Below are positions 12,365 to 23,934 of a stretch of 64,000 bases of DNA, one piece after another; positions within the stretch are counted from its first letter, which is position 1; each line of letters starts with the position of its first letter. A model generated the notes under the pieces. That model saw only the letters and a program-made list of their open reading frames with translations. It did not search any database and was not told the DNA's origin. This DNA is from Silene latifolia (lineage: Eukaryota; Streptophyta; Magnoliopsida; Caryophyllales; Caryophyllaceae). The stretch lies in contig NC_133536.1 of assembly GCF_048544455.1 (NCBI RefSeq), forward strand, positions 22,632,152 to 22,696,151. The letters are read 5' to 3'. The position numbers and the translations under genes were made by a program.

Positions 12365-12890
12365 AACTGTAACATTCAAAAGTGTAATACTGACAGACGA
12401 AAGAGTAATTTCAGGATTAACAAAACTGTAATTATAATGGTCGTAAATGTAATTTTAACTACCAATGGTGTGATTTTAAGCAACAAAAGTATTATTGTAA
12501 TTGTTATGGTAGATAATATAATTGTAATTGTAATCGTACAAAGTACAATTCTTAAAACTGTAATTGTAATTTTGAAATTCAAAAGTGTAATATTTGAATC
12601 TGTAATTGTAATTGGAAAATTTTTAATTGTAACAGAGAAAAGTGTAATTTTAACAACTATAAGTATTATTATAACAGACAAAACCTGTAAATTTTTAAAC
12701 TGTAATTCTAATAGTAAAAAGTATAATTGTAACAGAGAAAAGTGCAGTTTTAACAACCAAAAGTGTAATTTTAACAGACAAAAGCTGTCAGTTTTTAACT
12801 GTAATTCTAATAGTAAAAAGTATAATACTAACAGACAAAAGTGTAATTTTAACAACCAAAAGTGTAATTCTAACGAAGCTATAATTTAAC
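12365..12890 (+). repeat. Element A minisatellite, FAR1 intron 1
   Basis: Degenerate tandem units of about 21-24 bp, such as AAAGTGTAATTTTAACAGAC, within the 912-bp intron 12040-12951. Orientation here is forward on the plus strand, opposite to the other two introns of the same gene. Confidence 0.85.
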
Positions 12891-13439
12891 AAATACATGA
12901 GTTACTTTAAAATGTTATGAATACAATTGATAATAATTGTACTATTGACAGATAATATTGAGCACAATGGAAAACGAAAACCGAACGAGGAAGAATTTTG
13001 CAGGGACGTTAAAGATAAGTTCACCCCTATGTTGGTCGGGAATTTCTGGAAATAGAGGAGGCAGTGACATTTTATAGAATTTATGTTGTTGCTTGTGGTT
13101 TTGATGTGCGGAAGTACACGACTAAGAGATGGCGTGGCGGGGAAATAAAATCTAAACTGTTGGTTTGCAACCGAGAGGGGTTCAAACATAAGGGACAATT
13201 GGAGTGTAGTGGCCGCCAGGACTCAGGTAGAAGACATAAAGTCAGGCGCGTTGGGTGCAAAGCGAGGATTAGGCTATTTATGAGGAATGTGGAATTATTA
13301 ATTGACAGATTCCACAGTGGCCACAACCATGAACTCGTATCAGCCAGAGATAGAGAGTTTCAAAAGTTGGCATGCAACATAACAGACTATCACAAAATGA
13401 TAATCCTTTATAATTCAAGGGTGAGTATTCTACGTTTGC

Positions 13440-13590
13440 TGAAGTTAGCCTTCGCCTTCCTAAACTTACAGTTTTGTTGGTTAGAATAACACTTTGTTTG
13501 AGTCATTAGAATTCTACTTTTGTTTATTACAATTACTATTTGAGCCGTTAAAGTTACACTTTCAAATACATCTAAAAGATTGTCAATAAT
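13440..13590 (-). repeat. Element A minisatellite, FAR1 intron 2
   Basis: Very degenerate units such as GTTAAAGTTACACTTT and GTTAGAATAACACTTTGTTTG inside the 176-bp intron 13421-13596. The intron is almost entirely repeat. Confidence 0.6.
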
Positions 13591-13596
13591 TAACAG

Positions 13597-14516
13597 CTGA
13601 AGATAGGAGCAACGAAGACTTACAAAATTTTGAAGGAGCATGTTAATGGGTTTGAAAACATCGGAGCTAGTTTAAATGATTTTAAGAACTTTCACAGAGA
13701 TTTGAAATGCTACATTCATGAACGGGGCGGTCAGATGTTCGTGGACCACTTTAAGGAATTGGCTGTTAATAGGCCAGGGTTCTTCTTTGACTATGATGTT
13801 GATTCTGACGGTAGCCTTAGTAAAGCTATATGGGCCGACGGAATCGCTAGAAGGAACTACTCATTTTTTTGGGATGCAGTGTCGTTCGATCCGACGTATT
13901 CCACCAATAAGTATGACATGGCCTTCACACCTTTCACCGGGGTTGATCACCATAAACGATCAGTCACTTTCTGTGGAGCGCTGGTTGCTCATGAAGATGC
14001 AGACTCGTTTAAATGGGTTTTCACCCGTTTTTTGGCTGCGATGGGTGGGAAAGAGCCTAATTATATTATCACCGATCAGGATCCTGGTATTCTTAAAGCG
14101 GTGCCCTTGGTGTTCAAGACAGCGCACCACCGATATTGTATGTGGCATATCATGAACAAGGTACCAAACAAGTATGGAGTGACGAGAGAGGATTATTCTG
14201 TCTTTGTAAAGAAATTGAGTGTCATAATATGGGATGAAGACATTGAAGCGGCAGAGTTCGATGCAAAATGGGAAGAAATTGGCAGAGAACACATGGTTAA
14301 TAACATTGACTGGTTTAAACAAATGTACGCTAAAAGGAAGCAGTGGGTTATGGCACATTGTAGGGACCTAGATATGGGGGGTGTTATGAGGACAACCCAA
14401 AGATCAGAGAGCGAAAATAGTTTTTTTAAGAGATTTGAGAGCAAGTCGGGAACATTAGTTGAGTTTTCGATGCGCTTTGACAGCGCGATGGACCAGCAAA
14501 GACACACACAAAAAGA
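13597..14516 (+). CDS. Exon 3 core of the element A transposase (open DDE domain)
   Basis: The longest open part of the FAR1-type transposase. From the TTG at 13630 it reads 296 residues, with the catalytic acids at D87 (SFDPTY), D149 (IITDQDP) and E260/E262 (SESENSF), and CMWH at 170-173. It stays open until the frameshift in an A-run near 14508, after which the protein continues in another frame to the CACTA insertion at 14669. Confidence 0.8.
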
Positions 14517-15018
14517 TTGACAACTGTAACAGACACACTTTCCCTATAATATCAACGCATCTAGCTATCGAAGTGCACGAGGCGCAAGTGTACAGCCATA
14601 GAGTATTCGAGGAATTTCAAGAAGAGGTCAAGTACTCAATCGATACTTGTAAAAGCAGAGGTTTTACTCACTACTACAAATCCAGGCAACTACAACGCCC
14701 CTTTAACAACGCTTATTCACGAAAATCACCATAAGACGTTGTAGAACGGATGGCGCGAATTTTACTAAAATTAATTACAACGGTTATGGTTAGATAACCG
14801 TTGTTATAAGTTTTAACAACGGGTCAAACATGCACAACCGTTGTTAATAATATGGGCAAAATTGGCGCAAAGTTAGTGAAAAGTAATTACAACGGTTATT
14901 TTTTAAACCCGTTGTTAATACTTTTTAACAACGATTTTTGTTTAACAACCGTTGTCAATACTTTCCATACTATAAACCACACAACACATATCAGCTACAG
15001 CCACAAAACACAAACCTA

Positions 15019-15150
15019 ATACACAAACACAAACACAAACACAAACACAAACACAAACACAAACACAAACACAAACACAAACACAAACACAAACACAAAC
15101 ACAAACACAAACACAAACACAAACACAAACACAAACACAAACACAAACAC
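15019..15150. repeat. (ACAAAC)n hexanucleotide array in CACTA element 2
   Basis: About 21-22 uninterrupted copies of a 6-bp unit. CACTA element 1 has only a short degenerate GTGTTT region at the matching place, so the array expanded after the copies separated. Confidence 0.95.
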
Positions 15151-15487
15151 ACTTTTTCTCATCGTCTCTTTCTCTCTTTCTCATCGTCGCTTTATCATCT
15201 CGCCGTCACTGTTGGTTTCACCGTCTCTTACTTTCTCTAATTATCAGGTAAATCTCGCCGTCACTGTTGGTTTCATCGTCTCTTACTTTCATCGTCATTA
15301 TTTTTTTTCTAATTATTTCATTTGCATGTGTTTTTATCGATCATTATGTTATTTCTCTAAGTATTATTCGCTTAATTAGTTTTGTCACTGTTGTTTTTCT
15401 GCGTTTATTAGCTCGTAAAACAACTTAAATAAAATAAAACAAAGAAGAAGCAAGATGATAGAGAGGAATGCATGATAAACTTAATTA

Positions 15488-15490
<3 letters not shown>

Positions 15491-15533
<43 letters not shown>
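15491..15533. repeat. (TA)n tract in CACTA element 2
   Basis: Pure TA dinucleotides, at the same place relative to the small ORF as in CACTA element 1. Confidence 0.9.
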
Positions 15534-15538
<5 letters not shown>

Positions 15539-15556
15539 CATAAATTAAAAAAAGAA

Positions 15557-15814
15557 TTACATTGATAAAAATGCAATTCTTAGATATCTATAGAGAGTCT
15601 TATTCTCTTCTATGATATCCATCCTCTCCTCCTTAGCTGTTTGGAGGTTTCGTTCAGCAGTTGCTATATCGTCATATAGCTGCAACAACTGCTGCTCTGT
15701 CAAGCCATTTTTTTTGGCGTCCTTGAGTGCGGCTCGAGCATCCACAAGGTAGCTCCTGAAACTGTCCTCAATGTGGAGCAACCGGCGGATGAAACTTGTG
15801 TTGTGCTCGGTCAT
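15557..15814 (-). CDS. Small coiled-coil-like protein carried by CACTA element 2
   Basis: An open frame of 85 residues from the ATG at 15814. It is charged, with a repeated leucine/isoleucine pattern and a C-terminal IEEN..YRYLRIAF block; it looks like a short coiled coil with no signal peptide or membrane segment. Homology to the frame in CACTA element 1 continues 10 codons upstream to 15844, where element 2 has ATA in place of the ATG of element 1, so the original start may have been lost and an internal Met used. I do not recognise a family. Conservation between two diverged non-autonomous elements is the main reason to treat it as a gene. Confidence 0.55.
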   Translation of the reverse strand: MTEHNTSFIRRLLHIEDSFRSYLVDARAALKDAKKNGLTEQQLLQLYDDIATAERNLQTAKEERMDIIEENKTLYRYLRIAFLSM

Positions 15815-16559
15815 AGTAAGAGTCTTAAGGATGGTATCATTTATTTTATTGATGAAGTTTGGAGTTTGTTTGAAAGATTAATTAAGGTTTGGAGTTTGTT
15901 TTAGCAGTTAGGGTTTGGAGATAGTGAGATAATGAAATGGTGGTTGAGATAATGCATGTATTTATACTAAGTAATGTGTCGTTTGAGTTGTTTTTTAATT
16001 AATATATGTTTAGGAAGTTGTGTCATAATCATCATATCTCTCTGCTTCAAATCTTATAACCCTTCTCATTCCATATATTGTCCATTCATATGCAGGGATG
16101 ACAGTAATAATGGATGCATCGGAATTATAACGGGCCGTAATTATGATTGCATCTAGTAATATTTAATTTATTTTTATTTTTTATTTAAAAACAAACAACA
16201 ACGATTATTTAGAAAAAACCCGTTGTCTTTAGTTATAACAACGGTTTTTTTATACTGTAACCGTTATAACTTTCCCACCAAAATTGACTCACACTTTCCA
16301 CAACGGGTTTTTCTACTTTAAACCGTTGTTAATAGTTTTAACAACGGGTTTCTTAAGAAAACCAACCGTTGTTAAAACCTTTTACAACGGACGCTTTAAC
16401 AACATCCACTTTTTTTATATAACAACGGTTTTTAGCCGTTGTTATAGCCTGTATCTGTAGTAGTGCCTGAGTGTGACTCTTTAGAGGTGACCACTGTAAG
16501 AGATGCAAACAGGGACAGAAACTACGAGGTCACATACTGCCCAGGTATCATTCTGTAGG

Positions 16560-16890
16560 ATTTGTTTGTTAAAATTATACTTTTATCCGTGAAAATTACA
16601 CTTTTGTTGATTAAAATTACACTTGTATCTGTTAAAATTACACTTTGTTTGCTTAGAATTTCACTTGTCTGTTAAAATAACACTTTATTTTGTTAGAATT
16701 ACACTTTGAGTTGTTAAAATTACACTTGTGTGTTAAAATTACACTTTATGCAGCTACAATTACACTTTTGCCTTTTAAAATTACAATTTATATTTTGTGT
16801 TATGTAAGGTCTATCTGTCACTGCTATGCCGGTTAGAATTACACTTATGCCGGTTAGAATTACACTTTAGGGTATTACAGTCACATTTTT
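16560..16890 (-). repeat. Element A minisatellite, FAR1 intron 3
   Basis: About 15 degenerate units such as GTTAAAATTACACTTTTGTC fill the intron 16545-16935. Orientation is reverse relative to the intron 1 array. Confidence 0.85.
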
Positions 16891-17594
16891 TTCTGACTGA
16901 TTTAACTAACATATTACTCTATATTGATGAACTAGATACATTGAAAGCCACTTGTAGCTGCAGAATGCTTGAGAGGAAAGGCATTCTTTGCCGTCATGTC
17001 ATATGGATTTACTCATCGAACGGAGTGAAGATTATTCCAGAACAATGTGTTGTTAATAGATGGTGTAAAGACGCAATGCTGTCTAAAATGTTCGATTCTA
17101 ATGGTGAAGCAACTGAGTACGTTGATATAATAGATGGAAAGCAGATTGCGATGTCAGTAATGTGGTCAGAGATTCATCAGACAGTTGGTATGCTCATGGG
17201 CAAATTGAAGGATGATGTCGACAACTTTTCTAGTCTAATTAGACAGTTTAAGGAGAAACTGTCACCCTTAGGATCACCATTGAATAAACAACAACAGTTG
17301 GAGAAAATTCTTGGCTGTTCTCCTAGTCAGGAGATAACCATTTTGCTGCCTAAACAATCCAAAAACAAGGGAAGCGGAAAGAGAATGTTGTCAATGAAGG
17401 CAAAAGCAGTTGCCTTGACAAGGAAGCCAAAACGTATGTGTAAAAATTGTAAGCGATTAGCTAACCATGACTAAAGGAACTGCCCTAATCCTTTCGCAGA
17501 GCACCCACCGTTGTCGCCATCGTCAGAGTCATCGTCAGAAGAAGAAGAAGAAGTAGTAGTAGTAGAAGAGGAAGATGATGACATCTTAGAATAA

Positions 17595-18200
17595 TCAATA
17601 TAAAACCTAATAATCAGTACAATTTTTTTGGGATGTCTACGCAAAATACGAGGTACAACATGATGTTTCGTATTGTGTTTAGACATCAAACTGGCAGGAA
17701 GCCAACTGATCGCCGTTGGTATTATAATGTATTTTGTTGAAGTATTTTCAATTGGACGAAACAATTATAAAGTGCAACATCAGTGCTAGAAATTGTTCAC
17801 TCTTCACTATTATTACAATTTATCTTCTTAGAATTACAGTTATCTAGGATTATAATTACAATGGCCTCGTATCTGCTTAGAGTAGGATTGTTATTATCAA
17901 AATTACACTTTATCTCATTATAATTACAGATTATGCGATTAAAGTTACACTTCATCTGTAGTAAGCCTTATAACATAGTTGGGAAAACAACATAAATGTT
18001 ATTGCACCATCTATTAACAACATAAATATTTTTTCTTAAAACACCTTGTCTTACAGAATGTTGAAAGCTACCAATAAGCATCTGCTAACATTGTTTACAC
18101 AAAAACTAACTGTCTACTGATAATGATACCAAGTATGAAATAGATGTTTACATAGGCAAGGCAATATTCCCACAAAAAGTTAACCACTCTCTTAGGATTG
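17595..18200. repeat. Intergenic gap between convergent genes of element A with minisatellite
   Basis: Space between the FAR1 and Ulp1 genes. Degenerate units (TTACACTTTATCTCATTATAATTAC and similar shorter forms) occur at about 17800-17960. No coding signal. Confidence 0.6.
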
Positions 18201-19400
18201 TTATTTTTTCACATTGGCACGGGGCAATTTACGCTTCTGTTGTAATTCCTTCCACAATTTGTCCTTGTTGCTAACAAAATCTTTGACCTTCTCGATGACA
18301 CCTTCGCGTAAGACGTTCATGTCTGCTAGAACGAGGGTAGCTATTAGTTGGATCACCAAATAGCGCCTTGATTTCTTCTTCTCGAGGTCTTCATACTGAA
18401 AAGGAAGACCCTCATATAAGAGCATTGCCATCATGGTGAACATACCCGACTCTGGTTTGTTGAGAGTAGGTGAGTTCCCGCTAAAAGGTATCTGGCGTAA
18501 CGCATAATTAGGAATTTCCCGTGCTCTATTGTTCACCTTTTCCTTATCCCGTGATTCCAAATAATCACTGATTGCGCTAGCCTTCATATGTACAAAATTA
18601 CCTCAAAAATTTGATTGATAAAAAAAAAGCATTTGGGAGAAAGGGATGGACGATAACTTACAATTAAACGCGATGCTTTTCCAAACTGCGACTTTTGCAA
18701 ATCAGAATGCCGCTGCCCGTCCAGCAGGTCGACTAAATGTGATTTGTGATTGATACATACGCATGCGAAATGGTCGTCAATGCAGAACGGGACAAAGATT
18801 AAGTCTGTTTTCAAACTGACGGTTTGCTCACTGTCGACGATGAAGGTGTCCCAGAGTTGGTACAACTTGTCATAGGTGCTGTCTGATTGTGTGCCCGGCT
18901 GTTCAAACGTTCCAAACAATCCCAACAGTATATCCTTTTAAAGGCAATAGTGAACATGATTAATGTGGTTACTTTGTCAGCTAAAATTACACTGTTGTTC
19001 CTTAAAATTACACTTCTGACGGTTAAAATGACACTTTTCTTGCTTAAAAGAACTAAAGTGAAACATTCACATAGTATAACTGCAATTTAGAAAAGTGGCA
19101 TTCTAACTAACAAAGGTGTAATTGAAGTGGATATAAATATTATGCAACAGTTAATGTCAGTACCATGTGACGTATACCGAAGAATGACATCCTTGCATGG
19201 TCGCCATATTCCTCCTTTTCCAAATGGTTCATCAATATTGATCAGCACTCGATGACATTCAACGACATAAGGTTTTCAGGCGCCAAGGACATAATGTCAG
19301 CTCTCCGCAGCGTTGCGTGCCGGGTGTACTGCATCAGCTTGTTCACTGCACTCCATAATATTAAAGAACTCGTTAATTAAAATACACTCAATGTGAAAGT
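18201..19400 (-). pseudogene. Ulp1 module 2 of element A (Cys replaced by Ser)
   Basis: Exons around 19350-19150, 18925-18650 and 18587-18201. The catalytic His and Asp region reads DDHFACVCINHKSHLVDLLDG (split here over residues: His in DDHF, Asp in LLDG). The place where active peptidases have DCG reads PESGMF, so the nucleophile is Ser (codon TCG); the usual Gln before it is also lost. The C-terminal helices (LIATLVLADMNVLRE) are retained. The same ESG replacement occurs in element B. Ends with a basic tail and a TAA/TAG-type stop at 18201. Confidence 0.72.
18960..19130 (-). repeat. Element A minisatellite in an Ulp1-module-2 intron
   Basis: Units such as CTTAAAATTACACTTCTGACGG between two coding pieces of module 2. 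This is the one Ulp1-gene array whose orientation is opposite to the others in that gene. Confidence 0.7.
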
Positions 19401-19419
19401 AACGTGAGTATGAGTATTA

Positions 19420-21190
19420 TTAATTCAGATTAACCGACCGTTCCTCAAAATTGTGGTCATCTAACAAGCAGTAGTCGGCAACATGCTTTCTCTTTTGTTT
19501 AATATCATTGATTAACGCTTGGTTGCTCCGGAGCATCTTTGACACCACATTTGTACTGAAACCACCTCTACCACAGTCGAGAGAGCATCCCAACCCGTCC
19601 CCCTTTCCACGAGGCTGACTCTTAACAGAGGAGAGGGCTTTACCAGACGGAATGCGCATGGTAACAGGTGTCGCCTTCATAAAGGGCTCTTCTGATTCAG
19701 TTACGCGGGCACATTTTTTGGATTGCGGTCCTATGTCACCATATGTTTTCCTCTTACCAATGTTCAACTTTCTTGTCAACGGATGTCCAGCAGTTTCTTT
19801 GAAATAACCAACCCGTATCAAGATGTCTTCTCTGATACTGTTAATGTCACAGAGAACGAGTGTTGCAGCAATCTCAACACGGTATAAACTCATAGCATCC
19901 TCTTTCCCGAGGTCACATTGAAAAGGGTTTCCACGGTAAAACATCATATGTAGCATCATGAAAACACCACGGTCATTTCTCGAATACCCTTGACCTTGCC
20001 AACTGAACTCAATGTTTAAGATCTTAAACCCACTGACCTTTGAAACCTTAGACAACCCTTTAGAGAGCAAATACTTCCCCATTATATTTATTTGAACGTG
20101 AATACGCGTTAGTGTGTGAAAGTAATATGACCCATATAAATTAGCGGACTTTTGGAGTTCGCATACTTACCGAAATACGGGCTATCCCTCCGTAAGGGAG
20201 CGTTTCTAATGGGTCTTCGTATTTGCAGTTGTCAAGGTAGTCAATCTGCTCGGTGAGAAAGTTGATGCAGGCGCATCTGTAATGATCACCGTCACCAGAT
20301 AACACGGGCAGAAAGATATGCATCGTGTGTCGCTAAGATCAATAAAAGGAATCCTTAAAAAAATGATTTAGATTATATGTTTTGTTACATACCATGTCCG
20401 TGTCAAGCTGGAATGGTGTACGACAGGTTTCAGCCCAAGCATCCCAGCCACCAAAAATGTCTTTGTCTTTGTTCAATACTTTCCCAAGCTTTTGAGCCTT
20501 CCAAATATACCTTGCGGGGTCCTTTAATTTGAAAAGTGTAAAATGCGTGATCAGATAATTAAAAGAGTTATTTTATAAAAATAAAGTGTAACTTTAACCA
20601 AAAAAAGTATAATTGTAACAGGTAACAGTGTACTTTTAACACACAAGTGTAATGTCAAAAGTATAATTTTAACTTTAAAAAGTGTAATTCTAACGGACAA
20701 AAGTATAATTTCAACGGACAAAAGTGTAATTGTAACATACAAAAGTATAATTTTAATTTTAAAAAGTATAATTTTAACGGACAAAAGTGTAATTGTAACA
20801 TACAAAAGTATAATTTTAACTTTAAAAAGTGTAATTTTAACGGACAAATGTGTAATTTTAACTTTAAAAAGTGTAATTTTAACTGATAAAAGTGTAATTT
20901 TAACTGATAAAAGTGTAATTTTAACTGATAAAAGTGTAATTTCAGCAACTACTGATTAATATCGCTATTACTGGACTCATAGTAATCTCAGACAAAATCA
21001 AGAATCACTTACAGTGTGACTTACGCCAAAGAAACAACGGGATATGTCCGAAGGTTTCATGATGTGGTTGAGTAGCAAGCACCAACCATCAATAACACTT
21101 TTCATGATTTGCTCCCCAGGGTTCAAAGTTCCAATGTCTTCCCGGGTAATGAAATAAAACTCGCTAAATTGGATCAATCGTTCACTACAA
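19420..21190 (-). pseudogene. Ulp1 module 1 of element A plus linker (Cys replaced by Arg)
   Basis: Exons near 21190-21015, 20520-20400, 20325-20160 and 20082-19420. His and Asp of the peptidase are in GDHYRCACINF and IDYLDN; the Gln is in FSWQGQ. The nucleophile position reads NDRGVF, so Cys has become Arg, one base change (TGT to CGT) from the intact DCGVF seen in element B. After the peptidase comes a linker with GLGCSLDCGRG, SNQALI and DYCLLDDHNFEE, a motif that also precedes module 1, so linker plus peptidase is the unit that was duplicated. Confidence 0.72.
20535..20945 (+). repeat. Element A minisatellite in Ulp1-module-1 intron
   Basis: About 18-20 units, for example AAAGTGTAATTTTAACTGAT and AAAGTATAATTTTAACGGAC, between exons ending about 20520 and starting about 21015. 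Apparent long frames here (repeating VKITLL or LKLHF) come from the repeat. Confidence 0.9.
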
Positions 21191-21263
21191 CAAAAACATT
21201 TACTTAGTCAACAAAATATATATAATTAGGAATGATAAGGGCCCCTTGTAAAAAATAATACAC

Positions 21264-23469
21264 TTACAACTGGGAAAACGCGTCTGACTGATTGAACGCA
21301 TAGTCAATCAAGTATTTCCTGTCACTAAACATTGGCACTAGGAGCTCCTGACTGAATGCTAGGTTTCTCGTCGCAAAGCACAATTCAGGAGCAGGTGCCC
21401 CACAATCAATAGAACACCCAAGGTTCTCAATGACGTTATTCATGCACGATAAGGGCTCGCTCGAGTGAAGTAAAAAAGGATGGTAGCTCAGATCACTGTG
21501 AGGGACGTACGGTGCCGGGATAGGAATGTCAGCGTTCTCTGCCTCTGGTACTACATCAGATGTTACCTCTCCATGGTCGATAGTCCCTTTCTTATTTACG
21601 GCAACCACATCGCACGCCTCATGTAGTTCTGTAGCAGAATAGATTGTGCTTGTACCTTCCAAAGACTTCACGCCACCATCCTCCACTACCGCATCTGTAA
21701 TAAAAATAGTGTAATTTCATCATTAGAAAGTAAGTGTAACTGTAATGGTTAAAAGTGTAATTATAGCACACAAATGTGTAATTTCAATAAAGTGTCACTT
21801 TAACTATAAAAAGTGTAATTTTAACGGTCAAAGTAATAATTTTAGTGGAAAAAAATATAACTTCATCCATGGCACTTCAAAACTCTAAAGGTCAATGGAT
21901 TACCTCCGTGATCCTTCAGTGCAGCCCCATCCACCACCTTCTCCACCACTTTATGAGAACTTGCATCCAGATTTGGCTCACCATTCTCCCACCCTGGCTG
22001 TTTTTCAGCATGCACAGATGTTGGGGCCTCCTGGAACAACGCGTTTACTTCCGCACTAGAATAGACGGTACTTGTCCATTCTACGTCCATAAATTCTTTT
22101 GCCTGCAATGCATATACACATTCCGACACCTCGTTACTCTTTAACGACCGCTCATCAGTCATGGCACATGCGCCGTTTCCGGGCCTCTCTAGAGAATGTT
22201 GAGTTTCTGCTAAGACCTGTTCCACTGCGCGCTCTGCTTCACTAATCTCAGCAGTCAAGAAAAGGAACTGAGTGACAGGGGGGTTAAATTATTTGTTCTG
22301 AGCTTTCACCAACGCATTTTACGCCTTTTCAGACTCCCCAGCATCTCAGGCCCTATAAATTCCAAAGATTTAGTCTCCACTTGTACATCATCGTCTAATG
22401 TTGCAGTACACAATGTTGTACTTGCACATTGGAGGCCAAGCTCAGCATTACCCTTCCCACTCTGGTCATCATCCTTGTCCGTCTCGGCATTCACAACTTC
22501 AGTCACATGGACAACCGTTCCCGTAGCATCAGCGGACATTTTCAAACATTCTGGTACCTCTCCAATTCCTTGAGCTTCTCTGGCCGGTATTTCAGCTCGG
22601 CGCTCTGCTTCACTAATCTTAGCAGTCGAAAATAGGAACTGAGTGACAGTTGGATCAACGTCGGTGGACTCATCCTCTTCAATTTTCTTATCAGCTATCT
22701 GAGGTTCCCCAACAACAGGCACCTCCATTTCCATAGTCTGCTCTTATTCCTTTCCAGCAGAAGCCAGCGCATAGAAATTCTTCTCAGCATCATCAACCTG
22801 TTCTTTTGAATAATACTCTTCAAGAATTTCCCGGTCAAATGTATGTGGTTCGCCAACGACCACCTCCTTCTCCACTACCCTCCTCCTTTTGTAAATGACG
22901 GAAATTTCCCGAGCATTACCAAAGTCCACATTGGTGTCGTTACTGTCATCCTCTCTATTAGCAACTTCCTTAAATTCAGCCGTGTTGTAAAATTGCACCG
23001 CCTCCATTATCGGTTTTGTAGACACCTCACGTGCTTTATCACTGGCTAGTTCATAACAATCAAGTGAGGCGGCTACCCCGCCTTCGAGGTCTCTACCAAC
23101 ATCTTCAGTAACATCTTTCTCATGCTCGTATCCATCATCCTTCACAAACTCACCATCCTCCTTATCCTCCACGTCATCACCATCCTCGTCCTCTCCCTCA
23201 TCCTCATCACCATCGTCCTCCTCTTCACCATCATCACCACCCTGCTGTTCGTATCCCTCATCATCTACCTCCTCATTCTGCTCCTGAACACCTGAACTTT
23301 GTTGCAGCACAGGCGCTGATTTCACGGAATCATTTATTCGTTCAGCTATCTCCTGCATTTCCACAGTATAATCCTTCATCCTTTGGCTTTGAAAGAATGA
23401 TTGCATGCATTGTGTAGCGACAAGGTCACTAGAATAGTTTAGACCTCTTGTTAACCTTTTGAGCGTCAT
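21264..23469 (-). pseudogene. Acidic middle region and first linker of the element A Ulp1 gene
   Basis: Open pieces 22744-23469, 22306-22734, 21863-22258 and 21264-21686. The first has a run of about 60 residues rich in Asp, Glu and Gly; the others are hydrophilic and low complexity. The phrase ISEAER and its surroundings occur twice (near 22240 and 22610), 371 bp apart, so this part grew by internal duplication; TSTIYSATEL (near 21650) and TSTVYSSAEV (near 22070) are a second echo. The 21264-21686 piece ends in the linker GCSIDCG ... DRKYLIDYAF. No enzymatic motif. Probably a disordered spacer. Confidence 0.6.
21715..21860 (+). repeat. Element A minisatellite, short array
   Basis: About 6 degenerate units (AAAGTGTAATTATAGCACAC, AAAGTGTAATTTTAACGGTC) in a short intron between acidic-region pieces. 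Confidence 0.75.
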
Positions 23470-23564
23470 GGTTGCATCTGCATATCATGAGTAGAAGATA
23501 GTAGCATTCCTTTGCATCTTCAAATAAAGCTCATGCACATCCTACACTCAAAAAAAGAATAACA

Positions 23565-23885
23565 GTGTACTTTAAAAGGTATAATTTTAACCTTAAAAAG
23601 TGTAATTCTAACGGACAAAAGTATAATTTTAACGGACAAAAGTGTAATTGTAACATACAAATATATAATTTTAACTTTAAAAAGTATAATTTTAACAAAC
23701 AAAAGTGTAATTGTAACATACAAAAGTATAATTTTAACATTAAAAAGTGTAATTTTAACGGATAAATGTGTAATTTTAACGGATAAATGTGTAATTTTAA
23801 CTTTAAAAAGTGTAATTTTAACTGATAAAAGTGTAATTTTAACTGACAACCGTGTAATTGTAGTGAAAGAAAGAGTAACTTTAAA
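23565..23885 (+). repeat. Element A minisatellite in Ulp1-gene intron
   Basis: About 14 units such as AAAGTGTAATTGTAACATAC and AAAGTGTAATTTTAACGGAT, between a donor-like GTAAGT after the N-terminal domain exon (about 23930) and the acidic exon. Confidence 0.9.
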
Positions 23886-23934
23886 ACATGTTAAATTAGA
23901 TTTGACAAATGAACAAATAACACTTACATCTACA

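Larger units (their letters stand above)
14669..16465 (-). mobile_element. Non-autonomous CACTA element 2
   Basis: Ends CACTACTACAAATCCAGGC and GCCTGTATCTGTAGTAGTG with subterminal AACCGTTGTT motifs in both orientations; 1797 bp; same family as element 1 but in the opposite orientation. Flanks are ACT (14666-14668) and CCT (16466-16468), a 3-bp duplication with one change. Leaving out the element and one flanking triplet keeps the host transposase exon in frame (FT to ECDSLEV), which supports the insertion model. It has no transposase. It carries a 95-codon frame homologous to the one in element 1, an (ACAAAC)n array and a (TA)n tract. Confidence 0.92.
12006..17594 (+). pseudogene. FAR1/FHY3-type transposase of element A (interrupted)
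   Basis: A Mutator-superfamily transposase of the type from which FAR1/FHY3 regulators derive. Proposed exons: 12006-12039 (ATG), 12952-13420, 13597-16544 (with a CACTA at 14669-16465), 16936-17594; borders are GT..AG and keep frame. Domains: FAR1 DNA-binding domain (13030-13370: VCNREGF, GCKA, HNHEL), MULE DDE domain (SFDPTY, IITDQDPG, CMWH, SESENSF), SWIM finger (CSCRMLERKGILCRH), then CKNCKRLANHD of a zinc knuckle and an acidic tail. Damage: a 1-bp frameshift near 13026, another in an A-run near 14508, the CACTA, and a TAA at 17472-17474 inside the zinc knuckle between its His and last Cys. All introns contain the element's minisatellite. Confidence 0.85.

Noticed and set aside
12376-12889. 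Frames with repeated VKITLL/LKLHF-like or KCNFN-like segments, also at 20551-20948, 23531-23765 and 25173-25526
   Set aside because: The minisatellite unit has a length that leaves frames open; orientation and intron borders show it is spliced out.
14938-15240. Frames of Lys-His or Cys-Val repeats
   Set aside because: Artefact of the (ACAAAC)n array inside CACTA element 2.
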